A DNA stretch of 53,843 nucleotides from Vulcanimicrobiia bacterium (GCA_024281075.1 JAMXLK010000049.1:1-53843), one strand, 5' to 3'; shown: positions 1 through 9,449, counted from the first letter of the stretch. The notes: generated by a model not told the origin, from the sequence alone. Numbers and translations are program-made.

Positions 1-1739
1 CCGCCGCCGCGAAGCTTCGATTCATCGAGCGCGTCGAATAAATTCGACGTTTCCGGATCGGCATCGGCCGGCGACAAACCGAGCGAATCGCCTTTCTTTT
101 CATCCGGCAGCGACGCAAACGTCGGCAGACCGAAAACGGCTTCGATGAGTTTTGAAACCGAACCATGATCGGAGAAATCGTGAACCACCACTCCGGTCTT
201 GGAGAACGGCGAGATCACGAGCGCCGGAATGCGAACGCCGTCGCCGCACGCATAGCCCTGCTCGGGTCCGGAACGATCCTGGGGACAGGTCTGTCCGTAA
301 CTTGGAGGCGGCACGTGATCGTAGAAGCCGCCGCTGTCGTCCCAGGTCACGATGATGATCGAGTCTTTCCAGTATTTGCTCTTGGCAATGGCGTTAATGA
401 CTTCGGCGAGATAAGCTTCGGCCACCTGATGGTCGGAACTGCCGCTGCCGGGGTGGTCGTCGTCGCCGACGTAATACTTCGAGCCGGAGGTGTTCTGCGT
501 GAAGATCGGGTCCGCTGGCACGAGCCCGTAGGAGTTGGCATTGCCGCCCTTCACCCAAAAAACGCCCTCGGCGGGCAGTTTGCCGTGCGTAATATCCGTA
601 ATCAGACCGTTGCTTTGCGTGTTGTCACGCAGCGTCCGTTTGCTGGCGAAGCCCGATTGCGGGTTATTGATGTAGTCGAAGTAGAGCGGCGCCGTATGAT
701 GCGCCGAAAAGCCCGCGCCCGACGTGTACAAGCCTTCTTCGTACCAGGCCCACGGGAATGATTGACGGTTCGTTCGCGCTTCCTTCGCGATGTCTCGGCC
801 TTCGTAACCGACGACGTTGTTCTTGAGCGCCGCTCGATCCATTTGCGGATTGAGCGTCACCGGCATGGTTGCGTAACTTTGGGCGGTTCCCGCATCGCCG
901 GAATATGACGTGATGGGGAAGCGCAGTTGCGCCGGAGGCGGATTGTCGTCGTTGGAGATCGGTACGCCGTCGCTGTAGCCTCCGCTGGGAAGCGGCTGCG
1001 TGAGCGTGCCTTCACCCGCCGCCGCTTCGGTCTGCCCGATTTGACCGGCGAAGAGCTGAATGTTGCTCGGAGTCGAGTCTCCCGTTGCGGCTTGGAAGTA
1101 ATGGTCGAAGAGCGCGAAGTTCTTCGCGTAATACCAAAGGTACGGGACCGTGTCGCAATCGTAGACCCCTTCGATCCCGATCGACTCGTTATGCTGTTCG
1201 ATCTGGTACGGCGACGGTGTCGGCCCGAGTATCGGGACGCCCGCCTCGAGGTCGGTCAGGAAACCGTCCATTTTGCCGCGATCGATCGAGGCTTCTTGAT
1301 CGTAACGGCCGTTATATCCGCCCGTGATATCGGGCGCATCGGCCACATAGTTCGAGCTATTCGGGTTCGCCGAAATCAAGAACGGACGCTGGCAACCCAA
1401 CGTCTCGGGATCGTATTGACAGTCGGTTTCTTGCGCCAAATACGTCCCGAGATTCTCGACATATTGGCCGTTCATCCCGGGGAAGAGTCCGAAGATCTGA
1501 TCGAAGGTGTGGTTCTCTTGAACGAGGACGAAAACGTGTTTGATCTTGGAGCGCGCAAGGTTCACCACGCGACGGCGTTCCGCCGAGGTTGCGAGTTGCG
1601 CAACCGCCGATTGCGCGGTTGCCGCTTGCGGGTATTGCGATACGGGCGCTGCGATTGAGGCATTGCCGCCCGGTCCCCCGCATGCCGCCAACGCCCACGA
1701 TGCGGCCACGATGATGGTGCTAGGCACTAAACGACGCAT
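1..1739 (-). CDS. Phosphoesterase family lipoprotein (phospholipase C / acid phosphatase type), C-terminus cut by window edge
   Basis: Translating the minus strand from the ATG at 1739 gives about 579 open codons running off the left edge. The N-terminus is a lipoprotein signal ending in LAAC (about residues 16-19), so the protein is probably membrane-anchored outside the cytoplasm. PF04185 hallmarks are present: KIKHVFVLVQENHTFDQIFG near residue 65, whose Glu-Asn are metal ligands in this family, and WDDSGGFYDHVPPP further on, with the paired Asp. Unlike the six tandem copies at 29-37 kb it keeps the canonical YDH and is longer, so it belongs to a different subgroup closer to true phospholipase C / acid phosphatase. 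The start is supported by an AAGG-type ribosome site about 9-10 nt upstream. Substrate is unknown; phosphodiester or phosphomonoester hydrolysis is inferred from family. Confidence 0.9.
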   Translation of the reverse strand, partial: MRRLVPSTIIVAASWALAACGGPGGNASIAAPVSQYPQAATAQSAVAQLATSAERRRVVNLARSKIKHVFVLVQENHTFDQIFGLFPGMNGQYVENLGTYLAQETDCQYDPETLGCQRPFLISANPNSSNYVADAPDITGGYNGRYDQEASIDRGKMDGFLTDLEAGVPILGPTPSPYQIEQHNESIGIEGVYDCDTVPYLWYYAKNFALFDHYFQAATGDSTPSNIQLFAGQIGQTEAAAGEGTLTQPLPSGGYSDGVPISNDDNPPPAQLRFPITSYSGDAGTAQSYATMPVTLNPQMDRAALKNNVVGYEGRDIAKEARTNRQSFPWAWYEEGLYTSGAGFSAHHTAPLYFDYINNPQSGFASKRTLRDNTQSNGLITDITHGKLPAEGVFWVKGGNANSYGLVPADPIFTQNTSGSKYYVGDDDHPGSGSSDHQVAEAYLAEVINAIAKSKYWKDSIIIVTWDDSGGFYDHVPPPSYGQTCPQDRSGPEQGYACGDGVRIPALVISPFSKTGVVVHDFSDHGSVSKLIEAVFGLPTFASLPDEKKGDSLGLSPADADPETSNLFDALDESKLRGG

Positions 1740-1798
1740 TCTGTTGCCACCTTCCGTTCGTTTCAAGCAAAGTGCGTATGCTTTCAAGCTAACGGAAG

Positions 1799-1819
1799 CC
1801 GCGTTATCGGACAACGCGG
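1799..1819 (-). terminator. Hairpin between two minus-strand genes
   Basis: A 7-bp stem (CCGCGTT/AACGCGG) with a 7-nt loop lies downstream of the gene at 1862-2287. There is no clear U-run, so termination is only suggested. Confidence 0.3.
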
Positions 1820-1861
1820 GAATAGGGCAACTTTGATAAGGTCGATAATCGCGTCTTAAGT

Positions 1862-2287
1862 TTAGTACGTACGCGCGGGTTCGAAACCCAGCCCCGCAAT
1901 CTTACCGTCGGCGTCGAATGAAATCAGCTCGATGACTTTCGCCGCTTTGAACCCGACCATAAAGTCATATTCGAGCGCTCCGCCCACCGGGTAGGTGCGA
2001 ACGAACGCGAAGCTGATCGGCTCGCCCAAGGGCGTGAGCGTTTCCGTCTCGTGATGAATTACATTCTCAGTAAGCTGCGAATTGACTTGCGCGTCGAGTT
2101 GGGAACGATCGATCTCGCCGGTTTGTAAGCGGTGGAACCATTCCTTTGCTTTTGCCGTGACGCGCGCATCGGCGACCGGCAGCGACACGGTTGCGCCGGC
2201 AGTTGCTGCGGCGGGCGCGGCAGTTACTCTACTAGGAATCGTCAAGGCAACGAAGGTGGCGAGCACTAGGAGCGGCTTGATGGGCAT
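1862..2287 (-). CDS. Small secreted protein with a DUF3887-like C-terminal half
   Basis: 141 aa. Residues 1-23 look like a Sec signal peptide (MPIKPLLVLATFVALTIPSR, then an Ala-rich cleavage region). The mature part starts with a helix (ARVTAKAKEWFHRLQTGEID) and ends with a beta-rich segment around GALEYDFMVGFKAAKVIEL. This resembles the NTF2-like/DUF3887 fold found in exported proteins with a hydrolase partner; the resemblance is by eye. It is transcribed divergently from the amidohydrolase at 2348 and convergently with nothing nearby. No catalytic motif is visible and the role is unknown. Confidence 0.7.
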   Translation of the reverse strand: MPIKPLLVLATFVALTIPSRVTAAPAAATAGATVSLPVADARVTAKAKEWFHRLQTGEIDRSQLDAQVNSQLTENVIHHETETLTPLGEPISFAFVRTYPVGGALEYDFMVGFKAAKVIELISFDADGKIAGLGFEPARTY

Positions 2288-2347
2288 GCCGCTGGTTTTA
2301 CCCGCGCCCGGGGATGTTAGACGACCGCGAACGAAAGTGCCCCGACG

Positions 2348-4129
2348 ATGTGCTTCTTCGCAGAGCCGCTCGGCGGAGCATTAACGCGCGGCGAGGCACT
2401 TGCCGCGATCGCGGGTCTTGCGGCATTTCCCATCATGCCGTCGCAGAGTATGCCGCCGCGCGCACGACAGCTCAATGCCGACCGCCGCGTCACCGCAATC
2501 GTGGGAACGACCGCGCTGGTCGGCGACGACCTTACGCCGCTTCACGACGCGACGATCCTTATTGAGGCTGACCGCATCGCGACTGTCGGCCCGCGCGCTG
2601 CCGTCGCTATTCCGGATAGCGCACTGCGGCTGGATGCCGCAAACACCTGGACGATTCCGGGTCTGATCGATAGCCACGTGCACTTCTTTCAAAGCGGCGG
2701 TCTCTACACGCGTCCGGATGCAATCGATCTGCGATCGGTGCGTTCGTACACGGACGAACTCCAATGGGTGCACAACAACCTGCTCGACATTTTCGCGCGC
2801 TATCTGCGCGCCGGAATTACCTCCGTCGTCGACGTCGGCGGTCCGTTCTGGAACTACGACGTCCGCGCGCTCGCCGCGCGCACGGCGGCGGCTCCTCGCG
2901 TGATGTCCGCGGGACCGCTAATTTCGAGCGTCGCCCGCGAAATTCTCGATCCGTACGGCGATCCGCCGATCGTCAAGATCGATAGCATCGCCGCGGCGCG
3001 CGCACTCATCGACCGCGAAATCGCGGCGCAAACCGACTTCGTCAAGTTTTGGTGGATCGTGACGCCGGAACATCCGGCCCAAGCCTTCGAACCCGTTGCA
3101 CGCGACGCGATTGAGTACGCCCATCGGCACGGCTACCGCGTCGTCATCCATGCGACGGAACTCGAAACCGCGACGCTGGCGGTCGAATCCGGCACCGACA
3201 TTCTGGCGCACAGCGTCTTTGACACCGACGTCAGCGACCGATTCCTCGAGCTCCTTCGATCGCGGAACGTCATCTACTGTCCCACGTTGATGGTCGTAGG
3301 CAACTACGGCTACACGTTTGCGGGCCGGCCCAACCTTACGGCTGTTGATCTGCAGCTGGCTAATCCGGACGTCGTCGGAACTCTCTTCAACATGACCGAC
3401 GTCGAAACGGCACTTGCACCGGCGACGCTAGACCGGATTCGCAAGATTCGCGTTCCGGAGCTGCCGCATGCCGCGATGCGAAACCTCAAACGGGTTGCGG
3501 ACGCCGGCGTTACGATCGCAGCCGGCACCGACGCCGGCAACATCGGAACGCAGCACGCCTCCTCGTTTTATAACGAGGCGCTGCACATGGTAGCGAGCGG
3601 GCTATCCCCTAAAGAAGTCTTGCTGGCGGCAACGCGCGGGGGCGCGGCAATGATGGGCCGCTCCAGCGACCTTGGAAGCATCGCGCCCGGTAAGCTCGCT
3701 GACCTCGTCGTGCTCGACGCCGACCCGCTCGCCGACATTGCCGCAATCGCGACGGTCCGCACCGTCTCGCGGAACGGGCAGATCTTTGACAGCGCGGCGA
3801 TTTTGCGTGAGAGCGCCGAACAGATCGTGCAACGCCAGGTCAACGCTTACAATCATCACGACGCGCGAATTTTGGCGCAAACGTTCGCCGCGGACGCAGT
3901 CGTGCGGCGTCCCGGAAAGACGCTTCGATCGCGCGCGGCGATCGACGCGGCGTACCGCGATCTCTTTGCGCGCAATCCGCAGATCCATGCGGAGATTATC
4001 GCGCGTGATGTTCGAGGTGACGTGGTTGTCGACCACGAGCGGCTAACCGGATTCGCCGACGGAAGAACGAGCGAAAGCACCGTCACGTATCACGTGCGCG
4101 ATGCCGTCATCAGCGTCGCTTACGTGTGA
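2348..4129 (+). CDS. Amidohydrolase (imidazolonepropionase-like) with C-terminal NTF2/SnoaL-like domain
   Basis: 593 aa. A metal-dependent amidohydrolase barrel covers about residues 50-480: GLIDSHVHF gives the HxH metal ligands, VIHATE a further His, and GTDAGN the conserved Asp. GKLADLVVLDADPL is the return of the composite beta-sandwich domain. After about residue 485 comes an extra domain of roughly 105 aa (QIVQRQVNAYNHHDARILAQ onward) of the SnoaL/NTF2-like type, often used for binding small ligands. The first 35 residues contain a possible signal segment (ALAAIAGLAAFPIMPS), so it may be exported, but the exact start among the early Met codons is uncertain. Substrate is unknown; relatives act on cyclic amides, prolidase substrates or peptides. 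Its end overlaps a convergent small ORF by 10 bp. Confidence 0.88.
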   Translation: MCFFAEPLGGALTRGEALAAIAGLAAFPIMPSQSMPPRARQLNADRRVTAIVGTTALVGDDLTPLHDATILIEADRIATVGPRAAVAIPDSALRLDAANTWTIPGLIDSHVHFFQSGGLYTRPDAIDLRSVRSYTDELQWVHNNLLDIFARYLRAGITSVVDVGGPFWNYDVRALAARTAAAPRVMSAGPLISSVAREILDPYGDPPIVKIDSIAAARALIDREIAAQTDFVKFWWIVTPEHPAQAFEPVARDAIEYAHRHGYRVVIHATELETATLAVESGTDILAHSVFDTDVSDRFLELLRSRNVIYCPTLMVVGNYGYTFAGRPNLTAVDLQLANPDVVGTLFNMTDVETALAPATLDRIRKIRVPELPHAAMRNLKRVADAGVTIAAGTDAGNIGTQHASSFYNEALHMVASGLSPKEVLLAATRGGAAMMGRSSDLGSIAPGKLADLVVLDADPLADIAAIATVRTVSRNGQIFDSAAILRESAEQIVQRQVNAYNHHDARILAQTFAADAVVRRPGKTLRSRAAIDAAYRDLFARNPQIHAEIIARDVRGDVVVDHERLTGFADGRTSESTVTYHVRDAVISVAYV

Positions 4130-4209
4130 TAGCGAAGCCGTTCTACATATAAGATGCCCGCGACGCTCAGAGCAACCATGAGTACGGAACCAATGAATAG
4201 CAGCAGCAC
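4120..4209 (-). CDS. Putative 29-residue single-pass membrane protein
   Basis: A GTG-initiated ORF of 29 codons begins 5 nt after a strong GGAGG ribosome site (cctcc on the plus strand at 4215-4219). The peptide is almost entirely hydrophobic (VLLLFIGSVLMVALSVAGIL) and ends in a charged tail, ERLRYHT. That layout fits a small single-pass protein with a basic end. It is too short for homology by eye. The ribosome site and composition support it, but chance cannot be excluded; it overlaps the amidohydrolase end tail-to-tail. Confidence 0.45.
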   Translation of the reverse strand: MLLLFIGSVLMVALSVAGILYVERLRYHT

Positions 4210-4379
4210 GCTTTCCTCCGTATCAACAGTCGTGGAATCTTGCTGTCTAAGGGAATCAGGTGCTGCCACGCTTGCCGCTGCAAATCTTTTCATCTAAGCG
4301 GTTGCTTGTTTGGTTTTTTCGTGCGCAGGCGAGTGGCGTTCTGCGATTATTCCCAGCCAGAAGTGCTCATAATGAGCCC

Positions 4380-4655
4380 ATGCGACTGCTGCCTCTTGCG
4401 CTCACGTTTGCGCTGCTCTTAACTAGTTGCTCCACCGGCGCGGGCATGCAAGCAACGCCGCCGGCATCGATTTCGCAAACCGGTGGCTCGAGCGGATACG
4501 GATCCGCGCCGATGACGACGAAAGATTCGGCAGACGCGGCGGATGCTGCAACGGACGGGGCGCCCGAAACCGACACACAGGCGCCGCCAATTTCCCAATC
4601 GATGACGGAAGCCGCGATGCCGACCGGCGCCGGCGGCCGCTTTCTGCTCGACTAG
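4380..4655 (+). CDS. Small lipoprotein, unknown function
   Basis: 91 aa from the ATG at 4380, chosen because it gives a clean lipoprotein signal (MRLLPLALTFALLLTSC, lipobox LTSC). The same frame is open upstream to 4260, but that part is not signal-like. The mature part is low-complexity and rich in Ala, Thr, Asp and Ser, with no recognisable domain. A CATAAT sequence lies only 6 nt before this ATG, so the transcript could be nearly leaderless. Confidence 0.6.
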   Translation: MRLLPLALTFALLLTSCSTGAGMQATPPASISQTGGSSGYGSAPMTTKDSADAADAATDGAPETDTQAPPISQSMTEAAMPTGAGGRFLLD

Positions 4656-4682
4656 CGCTCCCTAACCCGCCCCGTCGCGCTT

Positions 4683-4704
4683 TCGTACGTTGCCTAGCGT
4701 ACGA
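4683..4704 (+). other. Short hairpin upstream of the gene at 4713
   Basis: TCGTACG and CGTACGA form a 7-bp perfect stem around an 8-nt loop. It sits just after the lipoprotein gene and 8 nt before the next ATG. It may be a weak terminator or a structured leader; no U-run follows. Confidence 0.3.
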
Positions 4705-4712
4705 TTGACCCA

Positions 4713-5657
4713 ATGAGCGACATCGGAATCAACATCACGCCCTGGGCGATCGCGCTGGGGCTGCTCGCCGTCGCTTTTTGGCCGCTAACGCTCGCGACCG
4801 CGGCTTCGCTTCTTTGGCTGCTGCGGCGCCGGGCTTCAATCGCGGCGCGAATCGTCACCGGCGGCGCGCTGCTGCTCTGGAGCGGCTCGGCGCTCACCAA
4901 CGTCGCGATGCTCGCCCAGCAAGCGCATGATGCTAGCGAATACCGTGCGTCGCTGCGCGCCCGGCAAACGACGCTGCAGCATGCCGCCATCATCGACGGC
5001 ATGCATTTGCCGGCCGGTACGGTCGTGACGCGCTCGAGCGACGAATTCTCAAACGACGTCGCCGCGGTCGACGTACCCCATGCAGTTACGCTGGGCGGCA
5101 TTCCGATCGTCGGCCATGCCGGCATCGCGAACGCAAAGCTCGACGGCGAGGTAACGCTGGCGCGCGACTTTCGCATCGGCGAAGCATGGTGCTCGTCGAA
5201 ACAGCCGGCGCGCTTTGATTCCGGTGCACTGCTGGAATGCACGCTTGCGCAACCGAGTCGAATTCGCGGCATCCCATGTACCGGCGCGATCGACTTGCAA
5301 CATGGTGTCGTCTGCACGTTGGCGAGCGCGTACCGGCGTTACGGAATCGTATGGCAGGCGCAGACGAAGGTCACGGACTACGGCGATCTCGTCTGGTTTC
5401 GAGCCGGCGGGATTGCACCGGGCCTTCTGCTGTTCGGTCTGCCGTTGCCGCCCGACGCCGAAGTGCAATTTCAAAACGGCCGAATGGCGAGCATCGACGT
5501 GCGCAGCAAGCCGGCGCCGTTTCGAGGCTGCAGCTTCAACTTGATTCTCTTCCGCAGTGGGTTGCTGTTCGGCCAAAGCACCGGCGTTTGCGATTTGCCC
5601 GACGTCCCTCCGAATGGCGTCGCCTTGCCGTCGAAGAGCGTCGCGATCCGGCCATAG
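4713..5657 (+). CDS. Membrane-anchored protein of unknown function
   Basis: 314 aa. Two hydrophobic segments lie near the N-terminus (about residues 9-37, rich in Leu and Ala, and 45-65), separated by RRRAS. A long soluble portion then has several Cys residues and the repeated phrase type LPAGTVV / LGGIPI. It looks like an exported or periplasmic domain on an N-terminal hairpin anchor, with beta-rich propeller-like stretches (VDVPHAVTLGGIPIVGHAGI). I do not recognise the family. An open hydrophobic frame overlaps its end and continues to 5872. Confidence 0.7.
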   Translation: MSDIGINITPWAIALGLLAVAFWPLTLATAASLLWLLRRRASIAARIVTGGALLLWSGSALTNVAMLAQQAHDASEYRASLRARQTTLQHAAIIDGMHLPAGTVVTRSSDEFSNDVAAVDVPHAVTLGGIPIVGHAGIANAKLDGEVTLARDFRIGEAWCSSKQPARFDSGALLECTLAQPSRIRGIPCTGAIDLQHGVVCTLASAYRRYGIVWQAQTKVTDYGDLVWFRAGGIAPGLLLFGLPLPPDAEVQFQNGRMASIDVRSKPAPFRGCSFNLILFRSGLLFGQSTGVCDLPDVPPNGVALPSKSVAIRP

Positions 5658-5872
5658 CCAAGGGCGCAAGCGTCCCCTGCGCCGCGTTTTTAGGAAAGCT
5701 CAACGTCGCATTCGGCCTGATTTTCATCTCCGGCGTGCTCGGCACCATCAATGGTTGGCGAATGGCGAAGTCCGGCCGCCGCAGCGTCGCGCTGATCGTG
5801 GCCATGCTCGTCTGTTTCGGAGCCGGAGTGCTGGTCGCGTTCAATGCCGCCAACGGATTCCGAACGCCCTAG
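5651..5872 (+). CDS. Two-helix membrane ORF with no obvious start codon
   Basis: The frame ending at 5872 encodes a convincing membrane segment pair (LNVAFGLIFISGVLGTINGW and SVALIVAMLVCFGAGVLVAF) separated by a basic loop. In this frame I find no ATG, GTG or TTG near 5651; the first usable codon is GTG at 5735, which would cut off the first helix. The frame is -1 relative to the preceding gene, which stops at 5657. Possible explanations are an unusual start, a frameshift that split one gene, or a sequencing error. The left coordinate is where the two frames meet, not a proven start. Confidence 0.4.
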   Translation, partial: AIAKGASVPCAAFLGKLNVAFGLIFISGVLGTINGWRMAKSGRRSVALIVAMLVCFGAGVLVAFNAANGFRTP

Positions 5873-5978
5873 GTCGATCAACGGACCTTCATCTTGGTCG
5901 AACATCGTCAGCGGTGTCATTCTAAAGAACGGTACCAAAAGCGGCGTACGGAATCGTGACGGAAGAGTTGGAGCGGCG

Positions 5979-8900
5979 TCAACGCGGCGGAACGGGCCAT
6001 GCGCCGGCCGCGACCGCATTGGTTAAATCGACGTTCCAGCGGATCGCCAAGAATCGTTCGCGATCCTCCGGCTCCAAGCCGTCGGCCATTTGGTCCATCA
6101 GTCTGCGCGCTCGCAGCAGCGTTCTCGACGCTTGCGCGTCGTTGCCGTCGAGATGAAAGATTTGTGCTGCTGCCCAGTAACAGTACCAGGGCCAATCGGA
6201 ACCCGTAACGATGGCATCTTCATTTTCCAACAGCCGGCTCACGGCATCGCGCGCGGCCGCGCGATCCCCCAGCGCCGCATGCCAAATCGCCAGGTCCGCG
6301 AGAGTCTTGGCCGTCCACACTTGCGTGCCCGAGTTGGAGCGCATCTCCAGTGACGATTGGGCAAGATCGATCGCGCGTTCGTAGTTCCCGGCGACCGCCT
6401 CCGCAACGGCAAGATTCTCGAGCGTCGACGGCTCCGCCAACTTAAATTCCAAGCGGCGCGCAAGTTCGAGTGCCGCCTCGCCGGCTTCGCGCGCTCCCGT
6501 TATATCGCCGGTCCAACCGCGCTGGAGCGCGAGATTGCTCAAGCCCGTGATTCGCCCGCGCAAATCGTTTGCCCGATCGAAAAGCTCAATCGCTCTCTCC
6601 GTCGCAGTCAGCGCGCGGTCGAACGACCCCAGCCGAAATTCAACGACGGCCTGATTGATCAGGGTTCCACCGCTGCCGGCAAGGTTGCCCGTCTCGGTAT
6701 ACATCCTCAAGGCCTCGCCAAAGTGCTCGCGCGATTCCCGCCACTGCCCACCGATGAGACCGAGGACGATTCCCAAGCGTCCGTGCGACTGCGCTTCCGC
6801 TTGCCGGTCACCGACCGCAACCGCAACCTCCAAGGCGCGCGAACAAAGCCCGAGACATCGCTGCAGGTCACGGCGCTGGTAAGCGATGTTCCATCCGCTG
6901 CTCAGAGCGAGATACTCGAGCACCGGGTCGGCGGCGTGCCCCGCTACTCGGGCAGCTTCGTCGAAGAGCGCGTCGGCGTGGGTCAGGTGGCCCCGATATG
7001 CCTCTACCTGCGCGAGCGAGCAAAGCGCGCGTGTCGTGCCCGCTTCGTCGCCGGCGGCGCGACTTGCCGCAAGCGCGGCTTCCGCGGACGCGTAGGCTTC
7101 GCTCAGCCGCCCTCCGGCATACGACATTTTCGACTCGGCTTGATGTAACGCAGCTTCGGCTCGCGCATCGCCCTCGGGCAGAGATTCGCGCAATGCGGAC
7201 GCCGCGCGTTCGTGCATCGCGCGATCGCCGTTCGTCGCGGCGTATTCCATGCGGTATAAGAGCGTCGCTCGATGAATTTCGATATCCCCCAACTCGCGAT
7301 CCACGTATTCCAGCGCTTCGATCGCCGCACGTTGCGATTCCCGATCGCCGGCGCGCGTCTCGATTGCAGCGCTCTCGAGCAGGAGCTGCGCACGATCTCT
7401 CGGATCGGCGGCGATCGCAAGCGCCCGATCGCATTGCGCCCGAGCCTCTTTGACGGCGCCAATCGACAACGAGCGCCGCACCGCCTGGAGATAGCATCGC
7501 GTCGCGTTGGGAATGTCGCCGCCGAATTCGTAATGCGCGGCGAGCGACGCCGAAAGTTCCGGCACGCGCTCTGGATAGAGCCGTTCCAGCACGCGGGCCA
7601 CGCGCCGCCGGCGAACCGCCGCGTGTTGGGGCGAAACGGTTCGCGTAACGGACTCTTGCACGAGCTGGTGCGTGAAGGCGTATTCGAGAAAACCCCGTCC
7701 GCCCGCTTCGCGAACGATTCGCCGGTCGAGCAGCTCGTCGAGCGCTTCGGTAAGCTCCGCTTCGTCCCAAGCGCTCACGTCGCGCACGGCGTCGCGCGAA
7801 AAGCGGTCGCCGATGCACGCAGCAATCTCCGCCGCGGTTCTTGCATGCTCGGAGAGCCGCTCAACGCGCTGGGTCAGCGCGGCTTCGAGCGAAACGGGGA
7901 CTGCGGCCGGACGCCCCTCGCGCACTTCGACGACGAGCTGCGTGAGGAAGAGCGGGTTGCCGCGTGAAGCAGCGGCCAAAACCTCCGCACTGTTATCCTG
8001 CGCGTGCGATACCATCGCGCCCAGCTCGGCAACGTCGGCCGTCGAAAGCCGGTCGAGCCAGATCGTTTGGGCGCCGGCCGACGCGCGCGCCTCGCGCCGC
8101 AAGCGATGAAACGCCGCGAGGCGCGGCGATTCTTCATCGCGGTAGGTTGCGACGATCATCACCGGAACGCCGGCAACGCGCCGGAGTAAGAACTGAAGTA
8201 AATCGAGCGATGCTGCTTCTGCCCAATGCACGTCTTCCAGAATTAGCAGCACCGGTCGCGGTCCGGCGAGATCGGCGATGCAGCGAAAGAGCGATTCGTA
8301 CAGGCGGATGCGTTCGCGATCGGCATCGAGCGCGGGCACGTCCTGCAGCGTTACGCGGCCGTGAAGCTCCGGTACGAGCGCCGCGACGCAGGCGAGCGCC
8401 ATACCAGGCTTGAGCGCCGCAACCAGCGGGAGCGCCGAACGAAACGCGTCGACAACGCTTTCGTATGGAACTGCCTCGGGCGAACTCGTCGTGCCGATCA
8501 GCACGCGGCCGCCGCGCTCTTCGGCGGCATGCGCGAATTCAAGCACGAGCCGCGACTTGCCGATGCCGGCCTCACCGCCGACGAAGACGCACGCTCCACG
8601 TCCGCGGGCGGCGCGGCTCCACGTTTCGAGCAGCCGTTCCATCTCGGCCCGGCGGCCGACGAACGGTAAGAGCGCGGAACCGTTGGCAAGCGTGCGCGGC
8701 TCGTCGTCCGGCTTCCCGTCTTCCGGTGCTTGATCGCGTGAAATGCGCTCGGCAACGGCCGCCGTTTCGGGCATTGGATCCGCCCCCATTTCGGCTCGCA
8801 ACCGTTTCGCAAAGTCGGCATACTCGCGCAATGCTCCGGCGCGGTCACCACTCGCGTAGCGGATCGCGATGATACGGCGCACGATATCTTCCCGCCATGG

Positions 8901-9449
8901 ATCGACGGCGAGAACTTTTCTCGCCGTTTCGAGGGCAAGCGGCAAGTTGGCGCTGCGCCGCGCCTCCGAAACGAAGTCCGTCAGACAGCGCAGATACACG
9001 TTTCGGTACCGCTCGCGAATGATTTCGAGCCACTCGTCGTAGATCTCGGGCAGCAGGTCGCCGCGGTAGAGATCAATCGCTTCCGCTAGACGCCCACGGT
9101 CGGCGGCTGCGGAATCAAAGGCGGCGACGTCGAGCCACACGTCGGCCTCCGGGTTCCATGCGATTTTTTCCGTGTCGATGGAGACGTAGCGCGAAGCCGG
9201 AGACGGCAAGATCTTCGGCAATTCGCTGAGCGTCGCGCGTAGTTTGGAACGTGCCGCGCCTTCTTCGTCGTCCGGATAGAGCAAGAAGGCGAGATACTCC
9301 CGAGAAACCGGGGCGTCGCGGTGCAGCAGAAGGTAAGAGAGCACCTGCAGCGATTTCCGCGGTGTCGCAAGTTTAAAGCGCGCGCCGTCGAGCGTGACCT
9401 CCAGATGGCCGAAGAGCCGAATATCTAAGTGGCCGCCGGTCTTGCCCAC
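5979..9449 (-). CDS. BTAD-type transcriptional activator with AAA ATPase and TPR repeats
   Basis: 1156 aa. Residues about 8-95 form an OmpR-like winged helix (LDIRLFGHLEVTLDGARFKL). About 100-245 is a bacterial transcriptional activator domain (VAAFDSAAADRGRLAEAIDLYRGDLL). From about 265 comes a STAND-type ATPase with FVGRRAEMERLL, Walker A GGEAGIGKSR and Walker B VLLILEDVHWAEA. The C-terminal half is tetratricopeptide-like helices. DNA binding is therefore N-terminal, as in SARP/AfsR regulators, and there is no C-terminal LuxR helix-turn-helix. Such proteins usually couple an unknown signal and ATP to activation of neighbouring genes. The signal is not evident here. The gene stands 12 bp from the secreted protein gene ending at 9462, transcribed the same way. 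Confidence 0.9.
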   Translation of the reverse strand: MGKTGGHLDIRLFGHLEVTLDGARFKLATPRKSLQVLSYLLLHRDAPVSREYLAFLLYPDDEEGAARSKLRATLSELPKILPSPASRYVSIDTEKIAWNPEADVWLDVAAFDSAAADRGRLAEAIDLYRGDLLPEIYDEWLEIIRERYRNVYLRCLTDFVSEARRSANLPLALETARKVLAVDPWREDIVRRIIAIRYASGDRAGALREYADFAKRLRAEMGADPMPETAAVAERISRDQAPEDGKPDDEPRTLANGSALLPFVGRRAEMERLLETWSRAARGRGACVFVGGEAGIGKSRLVLEFAHAAEERGGRVLIGTTSSPEAVPYESVVDAFRSALPLVAALKPGMALACVAALVPELHGRVTLQDVPALDADRERIRLYESLFRCIADLAGPRPVLLILEDVHWAEAASLDLLQFLLRRVAGVPVMIVATYRDEESPRLAAFHRLRREARASAGAQTIWLDRLSTADVAELGAMVSHAQDNSAEVLAAASRGNPLFLTQLVVEVREGRPAAVPVSLEAALTQRVERLSEHARTAAEIAACIGDRFSRDAVRDVSAWDEAELTEALDELLDRRIVREAGGRGFLEYAFTHQLVQESVTRTVSPQHAAVRRRRVARVLERLYPERVPELSASLAAHYEFGGDIPNATRCYLQAVRRSLSIGAVKEARAQCDRALAIAADPRDRAQLLLESAAIETRAGDRESQRAAIEALEYVDRELGDIEIHRATLLYRMEYAATNGDRAMHERAASALRESLPEGDARAEAALHQAESKMSYAGGRLSEAYASAEAALAASRAAGDEAGTTRALCSLAQVEAYRGHLTHADALFDEAARVAGHAADPVLEYLALSSGWNIAYQRRDLQRCLGLCSRALEVAVAVGDRQAEAQSHGRLGIVLGLIGGQWRESREHFGEALRMYTETGNLAGSGGTLINQAVVEFRLGSFDRALTATERAIELFDRANDLRGRITGLSNLALQRGWTGDITGAREAGEAALELARRLEFKLAEPSTLENLAVAEAVAGNYERAIDLAQSSLEMRSNSGTQVWTAKTLADLAIWHAALGDRAAARDAVSRLLENEDAIVTGSDWPWYCYWAAAQIFHLDGNDAQASRTLLRARRLMDQMADGLEPEDRERFLAIRWNVDLTNAVAAGAWPVPPR

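Noticed and set aside
165-1658. Long plus-strand ORFs at 165-761 and 927-1658
   Set aside because: They are antisense shadows of the phosphoesterase on the minus strand, whose frame carries the family motifs and a lipoprotein signal.
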